Shown in pieces: positions 1-5,054 of a stretch of DNA of 8,183 nt. The translations under genes were made by a program, and so were the position numbers. Source of the DNA: CAZJGF01 sp964545665 (GTDB lineage: Bacteria; Chloroflexota; Dehalococcoidia; GIF9; AB-539-J10); assembly GCA_964545665.1 (NCBI GenBank), contig CAZJGF010000075.1, positions 1-8,183 on the forward strand, given 5' to 3'. A model generated the notes under the pieces. It ran no database searches and was not told the DNA's origin. It saw nothing but the letters and a program-made list of their open reading frames with translations. Numbering within the stretch: the first letter of the stretch is position 1; every line of letters starts with the position of its first letter.

Positions 1-503
1 TGCGCGTCATCAACTTCGCCTAGCTCCATGAGCCTTTGCGCCTCCTCCAAGTCAGCCTCAGCCTCCTCTAGAGCCAACCACGTCCCTGGCAAGTCGCTAA
101 TGTAAGCACCGGTGTACATAGGATAGATTGTCTGCATTAGCTTATGTTCAGCCACTTCAAAGTCAACCTGTGCCATTTCACATCTACCCTGAGCTGTTTC
201 ACACCTATTCTCAGCCATTTCCACATTCAGTTCTAAGGAGCGGGCATCAAGTTTGGCTAATACTTGACCTTTGGTTACCTCGTCTCCTTCATCACAAGCT
301 ATCTCCTTCACTGTACCTGTAGTGCCAAACGACAAATCTGTCTTACGTGGCATTTCCAGGTTACCACTGACAGAGACGCTTATCGTTAGGTCGCCTCGGA
401 TAACTTCAGCAGTTTCCTCAGCCTCACTTTCTGAACTAGAACAACCGGTGAAAACAGAAGCAGTCAGACACACTGCCATTACTACGAGTAACCCTTTCTT
501 CAT
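1..503 (-). CDS. Lipoprotein membrane-fusion / efflux adaptor protein (HlyD/RND-adaptor type), C-terminus cut by window edge
   Basis: Probable periplasmic-adaptor subunit working with the ABC transporter encoded just upstream. The 167 visible residues start with a lipoprotein signal: MKK, a hydrophobic stretch (residues 4-18) and a lipobox ending TGC with the lipidated cysteine at 21; Phe at -3 is slightly unusual. Residues about 36-90 form the first half of a lipoyl-like/barrel domain typical of these adaptors (RGDL, then SGNLE, GTVKEI, DEGDEVTKGQVLAKLD). Residues about 90-167 are helical coiled coil, including four tandem heptads at 93-120. The start at 503 is the only one that gives the signal peptide, with AAAGGA and a GGGAGGG just upstream. 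It lies 118 bases after drrB, so it is probably part of the same unit. The family is clear; the substrate is unknown. In a monoderm cell the lipid anchor would place it on the outer face of the cytoplasmic membrane (inference). Confidence 0.88.
   Translation of the reverse strand, partial: MKKGLLVVMAVCLTASVFTGCSSSESEAEETAEVIRGDLTISVSVSGNLEMPRKTDLSFGTTGTVKEIACDEGDEVTKGQVLAKLDARSLELNVEMAENRCETAQGRCEMAQVDFEVAEHKLMQTIYPMYTGAYISDLPGTWLALEEAEADLEEAQRLMELGEVDDA
144..227 (-). repeat. Four tandem 21-base heptad repeats in the adaptor coiled coil
   Basis: Residues 93-120 of the adaptor protein read as four consecutive seven-residue units: NVEMAEN, RCETAQG, RCEMAQV, DFEVAEH. All share the pattern x-x-E-x-A-(E/Q)-x. 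The middle two units are also similar at DNA level (AGGTGTGAAACAGCTCAG versus AGATGTGAAATGGCACAG), suggesting internal duplication of a heptad. This lengthens the helical hairpin of the adaptor. Confidence 0.75.
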
Positions 504-621
504 TTTCCTTTAGCCCTCCCTCATTCATTGATAGATTTCCAATAAACCCGCTATTTTAACATAGCAACCTCAGTTCAGACATAGAACGAAGAGGCCTTAT
601 CTAGACTGTCTCTTGTTACTC

Positions 622-1419
622 CTAATCAGCCTCCATCTTGGAAAAGCAGTAAGCACCTACGCCAGCTAGGACTATAGACAATGCAAGAAGAATAACAAAA
701 TCTAGCCACAAAGGAAAAGCAGCACCACCAACAAGTGTACCCCTTAGTCCATCCACGCCGTAAGTAAGCGGGTTGACATACATTATGTGTTTAATTCCTG
801 CTGGCATGGCAGCCAAAGGGAAAAAAGCGCCCGAGAGGAAGAATATAGGCATTATTACTAAGTTCATTATAGCCATAAAGCCCTCGGTATCATTCAATTT
901 AGTAGCAAGGATCAGGCCGAAGCCGGTAAAAGTGGTACAGGTGAGAATCATAAATACGATTGATAGAAAGAAGCCAGAGACACTGCATATCCTGACTCCC
1001 ATAGCCACCGCTATTGCCACTACGATGAGCGCCTGAATTATCGCTGTAGTCATGCTTCCCAGACTTCTGCCCAGTATTATGGAGAATCGGTTAACCGGGG
1101 CTACCAATACCTCTTTAAGGAAGCCAAATTCCTTATCCCAGATGACCGATGCTCCTGATATTGTCCCGCCAAATAGCAAGGTCATGCCTACTATCCCAGG
1201 AGCCAGGAAATCAAGAAAGCTTATGCCTGCTGGCATCCCCGGTATCATCCTGGCAGGCATGAAACTCATTGGCAAGCCCAGAAAAGCAAGGAAAAGAAAC
1301 GGCATCAATATTGAGCCGACCACCCTGGCCTTCATCCTCAAAAACCTCTTTATCTGCCGCAACCACATAGTGTAAATTGGCACAGGATCTATTAACATCG
1401 TGACTGATATCACCTGCAT
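622..1419 (-). CDS. ABC-2 type transporter permease, DrrB-like
   Basis: Membrane half of a drug/lipid/polysaccharide-type exporter, pairing with the ATPase encoded immediately upstream. At 265 residues it has the normal length. I see six hydrophobic segments at about 34-54, 72-92, 122-142, 147-170, 182-203 and 239-259. A cytoplasmic coupling region after the second segment reads DKEFGFLKEVLVAPV (95-109), the typical ABC-2 signature, and NPLTYGVDGLRG (216-227) precedes the last segment, as in DrrB/NodJ-like proteins. The loop between segments one and two (about 55-70) is rich in Met and Pro. The start at 1419 is supported by AGGAGG ten bases upstream, which lies inside the last codons of the ATPase gene; the two genes are separated by only 4 bases. 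Substrate cannot be told from sequence; the drr names are family labels only. Confidence 0.93.
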   Translation of the reverse strand: MQVISVTMLIDPVPIYTMWLRQIKRFLRMKARVVGSILMPFLFLAFLGLPMSFMPARMIPGMPAGISFLDFLAPGIVGMTLLFGGTISGASVIWDKEFGFLKEVLVAPVNRFSIILGRSLGSMTTAIIQALIVVAIAVAMGVRICSVSGFFLSIVFMILTCTTFTGFGLILATKLNDTEGFMAIMNLVIMPIFFLSGAFFPLAAMPAGIKHIMYVNPLTYGVDGLRGTLVGGAAFPLWLDFVILLALSIVLAGVGAYCFSKMEAD

Positions 1420-1423
1420 CTGC

Positions 1424-2413
1424 TCACTTCCTCCTGTCTCTCCTGGTCTGCTCGGTCTCTTCTATACGCGCCTCCTCCTCTCTCATGGTCCTCCCGGTAT
1501 AGCGCAGAAAGGCGTCTTCCAGAGTCGGCTTATACTCGCTAATAGCAGAGATAGCGAAATCATTCTTTTCGGCTAACCTGACTATCTCTGGTATCCTCGC
1601 TCCCCCATTCCGTACACTCAACTCCAGCCAATCGTCACGCTGATTAATCTTTTTGATCCAGCTTACCTGATCAAACAACTTAACTAGCTCACCATTCGAA
1701 CCACGGGAAAGCCTAATGGAGAGCAGACTATCAATGACAGAATCTCTCAGGCCTTGAGGAGTATCTAACGCGATTATCTTTCCCTGCTCTACAATAGCAA
1801 TGCTATCGCAGAGATTGTCAGCTTCCTCAATATAATGCGTGTTTAGCAGTATGGTAGTGCCAAAGTCCTTGTTTAGCTTCTTGACATAGTCCCATAGAAG
1901 CCTTCTTGTCTGCACATCCAAGCCCAGAGTCGGTTCGTCCAGAAATAACACTTTGGGATAATTTAGCATTCCTCTGGCTATCTCCAGCTTGCGCTGCATA
2001 CCACCAGAGTAGTGCTTAGCCAGCGTGTTTTGCCTGTCTTCTAATCCAACCAAATTCAAAGCTCGCGATATTCTTCCTTCTCTAGTTTTCTTATCTAAGT
2101 GGTACATTCTAGCGTGAAAGTCCAGGTTCTCTCTGCCGGTCAAATTTACGTCCAAACTTGGCCTTTGAAAAACCACACCAATAGACTCTCTGACTTTGCT
2201 TCTCTGTTTGATGATATCATACCCGCACACAGTAGCTGTGCCTGAACTAGGGTTGAGAGCAGTAGCCAACATCATCATAGTAGTTGTTTTACCAGACCCA
2301 TTAACACCAAGGAACCCGAAGATTTCTCCTTCCCCAACCTCAAATGAGATATGGTCTACAGCAACAAGATGACCAAATGCCTTGGTTAGGTTGTTAACCT
2401 CGATTGCCTTCAT
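1424..2413 (-). CDS. ABC transporter ATP-binding protein, DrrA-like
   Basis: Nucleotide-binding subunit that energises the DrrB-like permease. The 329 residues contain a complete ABC ATPase: Walker A GVNGSGKT (36-43), Q-loop Gln83 in VVFQRPSLD, signature YSGGM (135-139), Walker B VLFLDEP (155-161), D-loop GLD (164-166) and switch His193 in LNTHY. About 100 further residues form the C-terminal domain common in DrrA/CcmA-type exporters (DUF4162-like), ending in a very charged tail. I chose the Met at 2413 because homologous proteins begin near MKAIEVNNLTK. The longer reading from 2455 would add 14 residues with no family support and would overlap the abrB coding end further. It overlaps abrB by 20 bases, implying translational coupling. 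All catalytic residues are present, so it should be active. Confidence 0.94.
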   Translation of the reverse strand: MKAIEVNNLTKAFGHLVAVDHISFEVGEGEIFGFLGVNGSGKTTTMMMLATALNPSSGTATVCGYDIIKQRSKVRESIGVVFQRPSLDVNLTGRENLDFHARMYHLDKKTREGRISRALNLVGLEDRQNTLAKHYSGGMQRKLEIARGMLNYPKVLFLDEPTLGLDVQTRRLLWDYVKKLNKDFGTTILLNTHYIEEADNLCDSIAIVEQGKIIALDTPQGLRDSVIDSLLSIRLSRGSNGELVKLFDQVSWIKKINQRDDWLELSVRNGGARIPEIVRLAEKNDFAISAISEYKPTLEDAFLRYTGRTMREEEARIEETEQTRRDRRK

Positions 2414-2672
2414 TCTCTGTACTTTCAGTTTCCTCGAGCATCTGGGTAAACTCACTGACCCGACGACTTATTATGTTAAGCAACTCTTCCACAACGCCGA
2501 CTTTTACAAACATGAGTCCTCTTTCCCCGAAATGACTGAACACTAAAAGCTTGGTGCCGGCATCTATGCCCAGCTCTTTTCGAGCTTCCACTGGAATCAC
2601 CAATTGTCCTCGAGGGCCAACTACCGTAGAGCCAAAACACTTGCCCACCGGACATCTATCTTCCTGTTCCAT
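2394..2672 (-). CDS. AbrB/MazE/SpoVT-type swapped-hairpin DNA-binding regulator
   Basis: Small transcription factor of 92 residues, likely the regulator of the export cassette it heads. Residues about 15-45 match the AbrB-type fold core: STVVGPRGQLVIPVEARKEL followed by GIDAGTKLLVF. The N-terminal tail carries two cysteines (7 and 12) just before the DNA-binding hairpin, and the C-terminal tail (about 79-89) is acidic. The start at 2672 is preferred over the longer frame from 2711. It has a strong ribosome site (GGAGGGTGA directly upstream), and the upstream ATG at 2711 falls inside the -10 box, so it cannot be in that promoter's transcript. The stop codon lies inside the beginning of the ATPase gene. 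It could be an antitoxin-like protein, but no toxin gene adjoins it; the next gene is an ABC ATPase. Confidence 0.88.
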   Translation of the reverse strand: MEQEDRCPVGKCFGSTVVGPRGQLVIPVEARKELGIDAGTKLLVFSHFGERGLMFVKVGVVEELLNIISRRVSEFTQMLEETESTENEGNRG

Positions 2673-2674
2673 TT

Positions 2675-2682
2675 CACCCTCC
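2675..2682 (-). promoter_or_regulatory. Ribosome binding site deciding the abrB start
   Basis: GGAGGGTG stands two bases before the ATG at 2672, with the GGAGGG core four bases away. No comparable site precedes the ATG at 2711, which decides for the 92-residue form. Confidence 0.8.
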
Positions 2683-2696
2683 AATAATAAACTCGC

Positions 2697-2741
2697 TGTC
2701 AAATTAAGCATTGTATGATTTCTCTTACTAATTTGTCAAAT
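2697..2741 (-). repeat. Pair of 8-base direct repeats over the -35 box and transcription start; candidate operator
   Basis: ATTTGACA occurs twice on the minus strand, at 2741-2734 (covering the -35 box) and at 2704-2697 (covering the predicted start point). The copies are 37 bases apart start to start, about 3.5 helical turns. The upstream copy sits in a near-palindrome, ATTTGACAAAT. Placement fits a repressor site, and an AbrB-type protein is the first product. The operator role is inference; an 8-mer containing TTGACA can recur by chance in AT-rich DNA. Confidence 0.4.
2710..2739 (-). promoter_or_regulatory. Sigma-70-type promoter of the abrB-ABC-adaptor unit
   Basis: On the minus strand TTGACA (2739-2734) is followed after 18 bases by TACAAT (2715-2710). 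This is a perfect -35 box and a one-mismatch -10 box. Transcription would start near 2703, giving a leader of about 30 bases before the abrB ATG. It lies in the 162-base interval between the MetE-like gene and abrB, in an AT-rich patch, so the export cassette has its own promoter. I see no clear intrinsic terminator (stem followed by a T run) between the MetE-like stop and this promoter, so read-through is possible. Confidence 0.82.
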
Positions 2742-2834
2742 AGCAGAAATCAGAGAATTTCACCAGGCTTGACTACCAGGCTGGCAAACAGCCATAGCCG
2801 TGGCATCACCATCCTGGTCAGCGCCCCCCTCTCT

Positions 2835-3911
2835 TCATAGGCCGTACCTATCTCTCAATATCAGCGACAGCTGCGGCAGGAAGGCAAACGCCTTCTCAAC
2901 AGTGCTTTCCTCCAGGTTGGAAACCTGGCATTCTTCTCCCGTCGCAGTGGCTGAACTAGCCTGGCCGGTGTCCTTGAGACAGCATCTCGCTGGCGCCACC
3001 AGTGCTTGCTCTGCAATTCGGTTCACAGCTAAGCCTGTATTCTCTCCGACTACCTCCCAGTAGTCGGAGAGAATCGCCGCCAGTGTATCCGGTGTCTGCG
3101 CCGCCAAAGTCGTGGATTCAGTGGGAATAATGCCCCATACGATAACCCCGCCTCTGTTGAGAAATCCAGCAACAGCGCTGGCGTACTCCTTAGGCATGAA
3201 CTCAATCTGGTAGGCGTCGAACGATAGTATTTCGACTCCTAGCTCCAACAGGTAGGGCAGGTTCACATCAGCACAAAGGTGCAATCCCTTAGGACTTTGT
3301 AAGCCGTCGAGAAAATCATGGTAATCTGCCTTAGCCTGCTGCTCATTGTATCCTGAGAAAGCACTGAAGGCATAACCCAGCCCTGGTTCATCCAGCCAGA
3401 CGAAGGCATTAGAGCTTCTCTTCTTAAGCTGTTGATACTGGATATTGGCTTTCTTTTGGATGAAATCGAATAACACAGCCCTTACTTCATCGTTATAGAT
3501 GATTGGCTTCAGCTGTTCATCTAGTACTTTAAAGCCAAAGCTCACTGGACCAATCACTTGTCCTCTAATCGCTCCATAATTCTGGAGCCCAGCAGAAAGA
3601 AATCTATGGAACACCCTTGAGTACTCTTCAGTCAACATGAAGGTCTCCGGATGTTCCATTTTCATGAAGTAGTCATCAAGTTCCTGCCCAAATCTTGCTG
3701 TATTGAAGACGAGTCTCTCCCTGTCAAAGTCAACAGATACACCGGGAAAATTTTGCGATGCCTGAATGTACATGTCTTCATAAATGCTCAAGTTGGGAAG
3801 CTGTGGCCAGAAAGGTATGTCGAGACTCAGAGCAAGCTCCAGCGCCCGGTCAACATCCCTATGTGGCATTATCCCCATAGCTGTAGTGCCGCACCTTGCC
3901 TCAAATGCCAT
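2835..3911 (-). CDS. Core MetE-like (UROD/MetE superfamily) methyltransferase, putative corrinoid-dependent methionine synthase
   Basis: The 358-residue protein resembles only the C-terminal catalytic half of cobalamin-independent methionine synthase. It has TTAMGIMPH (9-17) near the start, GPVS (121-124), LDEPGL (173-178), HLC (211-213), and RCCLK (309-313), which matches the PxCGLK motif of MetE. By analogy with E. coli MetE (His, Cys, Glu, Cys) the zinc ligands would be His211, Cys213, Asp232 and Cys310, with Asp in place of Glu. Proteins of this short type from Dehalococcoides have been reported to make methionine by taking the methyl group from methylcobalamin or a corrinoid protein rather than methyl-folate; that role here is inference. 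About 20 polar residues (314-335) after the last cysteine look like an insertion. The ribosome site before 3911 is weak, but the start fits the family N-terminus. A uroporphyrinogen-decarboxylase-like methyltransferase for another acceptor is the alternative. Confidence 0.75.
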   Translation of the reverse strand: MAFEARCGTTAMGIMPHRDVDRALELALSLDIPFWPQLPNLSIYEDMYIQASQNFPGVSVDFDRERLVFNTARFGQELDDYFMKMEHPETFMLTEEYSRVFHRFLSAGLQNYGAIRGQVIGPVSFGFKVLDEQLKPIIYNDEVRAVLFDFIQKKANIQYQQLKKRSSNAFVWLDEPGLGYAFSAFSGYNEQQAKADYHDFLDGLQSPKGLHLCADVNLPYLLELGVEILSFDAYQIEFMPKEYASAVAGFLNRGGVIVWGIIPTESTTLAAQTPDTLAAILSDYWEVVGENTGLAVNRIAEQALVAPARCCLKDTGQASSATATGEECQVSNLEESTVEKAFAFLPQLSLILRDRYGL

Positions 3912-3966
3912 CGCCTGGATTTAGCAAGTTATCAAGTTGTAGAACAGGTGCCAGTCAGCATTACGC

Positions 3967-3991
3967 CGGTGGGTAGGAAGATACCCAACCG
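3967..3991 (-). other. Small hairpin in the spacer between yjbQ and the MetE-like gene
   Basis: In the 83-base spacer 3912-3994, CGGTGGGTA (3967-3975) pairs with TACCCAACCG (3982-3991) around a six-base loop, a nine-pair stem with one bulged base. No T run follows on the minus strand, so it is not a standard terminator. It could stabilise or process the upstream mRNA. The rest of the spacer shows no clear promoter. Confidence 0.4.
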
Positions 3992-3994
3992 CTT

Positions 3995-4414
3995 TCATTC
4001 TCCGACAATTTGGAGCACTACCCGGCGCGACCTCGGGCGATTATCAAAATCAACAAACACCACTTGTTGCCAAGTACCCAAGGTTAATTCTCTATGTACA
4101 AAGGGTATAGTCAGTGAAGCCCCAAGCATAGAGGCACGTACATGGGAATGACCGTTGCCATCTCCCCAGGTTTTGTTGTGCTCATAAGGAATGTTTTCAG
4201 GTATTAGCCTATCCCACATGCTTTCAAAATCGCCAATAAGCCTTGGCTCATACTCAATAGTCGTTACTCCAGCAGTTGAGCCGGTCACAAATAAAGTGAC
4301 TGTGCCATCGCTTACTCCCGATTCCTCCAACTCCTTCGCCACTCGAGAAGTTATGTCAATAATGTCACAGTCCCCCTTCGTTTCAAGTGCGATATCCCTT
4401 GTGACTACGGTCAT
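3995..4414 (-). CDS. YjbQ/UPF0047 family protein (possible thiamine-phosphate-synthase-like side activity)
   Basis: Compact single-domain protein of 139 residues, the normal family length. Family blocks in order: GSTAGVTTIEYEP (45-57), DGNGHSHVRASMLGAS (85-100) with the conserved histidines 89 and 91, LTLGTWQQVVFVDFD (110-124) and RPRSRRV (126-132). The final block usually reads DGPRxR; here it is NRPRSR. The E. coli member has weak thiamine-phosphate synthase activity, but the true function of the family is unsettled, so no pathway is assigned. The start at 4414 has an ideal GGAGGAGGT six bases upstream, preferred over the ATG at 4432. Its ATG overlaps the pyrK stop (ATGA), so its synthesis is probably coupled to PyrK. 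Confidence 0.9.
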   Translation of the reverse strand: MTVVTRDIALETKGDCDIIDITSRVAKELEESGVSDGTVTLFVTGSTAGVTTIEYEPRLIGDFESMWDRLIPENIPYEHNKTWGDGNGHSHVRASMLGASLTIPFVHRELTLGTWQQVVFVDFDNRPRSRRVVLQIVGE

Positions 4415-4989
4415 AGTCTTACCTCCTCCCATAGAATATCATCTAGCTCGAATACTGGTCCATCACGGCATACTTTCTTCAACCCTCGGTTGGTATTTAT
4501 NNNNNNNNNNNNNNNNNNNNNNNNNNNNNNNNNNNNNNNNNNNNNNNNNNNNNNNNNNNNNNNNNNNNNNNNNNNNNNNNNNNNNNNNNNNNNNNNNNNN
4601 TATTGTGCTAGGAAAAGGAGCGGCGCCATGCCAATACCTCCAGCCAACAATAGCAAGTTCCTAGATTGACTCGGCACTTCGCGCCTCGCAACGACAGGGG
4701 GAATGCTGAACCCATTGCCTAAAGGCCCAAGAACATCCAATCTATCACCTTTTTGGCACCCTGACAGCCAGAGTGTGCCTTTGCCCACCACTTTGAACAG
4801 AATAGCAATTTGATTTGAATTCACCCGATGAACGCTAAAGGGACGACGCAGTACGAAATCTTCACAGCGCACAGTAATAAACTGCCCTGGTTGAGCTGCA
4901 GCAGCTATGTCTGGCGCTTCCATCCACATGAGGTTCACACCAGGCATGATTTCTGTGTTGGAAGTTATAGTGCACTGGGACTGTTTCAC
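4411..4989 (-). CDS. pyrK: Dihydroorotate dehydrogenase electron-transfer subunit (PyrK), interrupted by an assembly gap
   Basis: PyrK carries FAD and a 2Fe-2S cluster and passes electrons from the class 1B dihydroorotate dehydrogenase PyrD to NAD in pyrimidine synthesis. Visible parts: residues 1-129 with the FAD-binding motif RRPFS (48-52), GPLGNGF (88-94) and the start of the NAD-binding domain AGGIGMAPL (116-124). After the N run comes the terminal block KKVCRDGPVF, whose Cys is the fourth cluster ligand in the family. The other three cluster cysteines must lie in the unsequenced part. Start: GTG at 4989 gives MKQSQCTITSN, matching the family start, with GAGGGTGA seven bases upstream. GTG at 5007 is an in-frame alternative but lies within the hairpin-linked repeat. 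Position after carB supports the pyrimidine role; a related ferredoxin-reductase-like subunit of another enzyme is possible but less likely. Confidence 0.85.
   Translation of the reverse strand: MKQSQCTITSNTEIMPGVNLMWMEAPDIAAAAQPGQFITVRCEDFVLRRPFSVHRVNSNQIAILFKVVGKGTLWLSGCQKGDRLDVLGPLGNGFSIPPVVARREVPSQSRNLLLLAGGIGMAPLLFLAQXXXXXXXXXXXXXXXXXXXXXXXXXXXXXXXXXXINTNRGLKKVCRDGPVFELDDILWEEVRL
4421..4430 (-). promoter_or_regulatory. Strong ribosome binding site for yjbQ inside the pyrK 3' end
   Basis: GGGAGGAGGT lies six bases before the ATG at 4414 and within codons for the last residues of PyrK (WEEV). It rules out the in-frame ATG at 4432, which overlaps the site itself. Confidence 0.82.
4501..4600. 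other. Assembly gap (100 N) within pyrK
   Basis: One hundred unknown bases, a typical placeholder length. Comparison with PyrK of about 256 residues suggests that roughly 90-110 codons are missing, about 300 bases, so the true gap is probably longer than drawn. The flanks are the correct N- and C-terminal parts of one PyrK in the right order, which supports the join. Confidence 0.9.
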
Positions 4990-5000
4990 ACCAAAGTTCA

Positions 5001-5035
5001 CCCTCACCTAAATCCTCTCCCATCAAGGGAGAGGG
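5001..5035. repeat. Palindromic intergenic repeat between carB and pyrK
   Basis: CCTCTCCC (5014-5021) and GGGAGAGG (5027-5034) form a perfect eight-pair stem with the loop ATCAA, flanked by CCCTCACC (5001-5008). This CCCTCACC...CCTCTCCC-loop-GGGAGAGG pattern resembles a short dispersed intergenic repeat seen in many bacterial genomes (from memory, not searched). No T run follows on the minus strand, so it is not an obvious terminator. Its arm on the minus strand (GGTGAGGGTGA) supplies the likely ribosome site of pyrK. Confidence 0.7.
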
Positions 5036-5054
5036 CTTTGTTCGAACTTCGAAT

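Noticed and set aside
550..565. Small hairpin GCTAT-TTTAAC-ATAGC and a TAAAAT -10-like box upstream of the adaptor gene
   Set aside because: The stem is only five pairs with no T run, and no acceptable -35 box lies 16-18 bases away, so neither a terminator nor a separate promoter is supported.
2394..2672. AbrB protein as the antitoxin of a toxin-antitoxin pair
   Set aside because: No small toxin-like gene lies next to it; it is coupled to an ABC ATPase, which points to a transport regulator.
2762..2782. Direct repeat ACCAGGCT, two copies 13 bases apart, upstream of the abrB promoter
   Set aside because: Short and without further symmetry; it could be an activator site, but nothing else in the sequence supports this.
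2835..3911. Reading the MetE-like gene as hemE (uroporphyrinogen decarboxylase)
   Set aside because: It carries the HxC and late RCCLK cysteine motifs of MetE-type zinc methyltransferases and the LDEPGL block, which fit MetE better than HemE.
3651..4151. Plus-strand open frame of 166 codons
   Set aside because: It runs antisense over the MetE-like and YjbQ genes, which have clear family motifs, and its own product has no recognisable domain.
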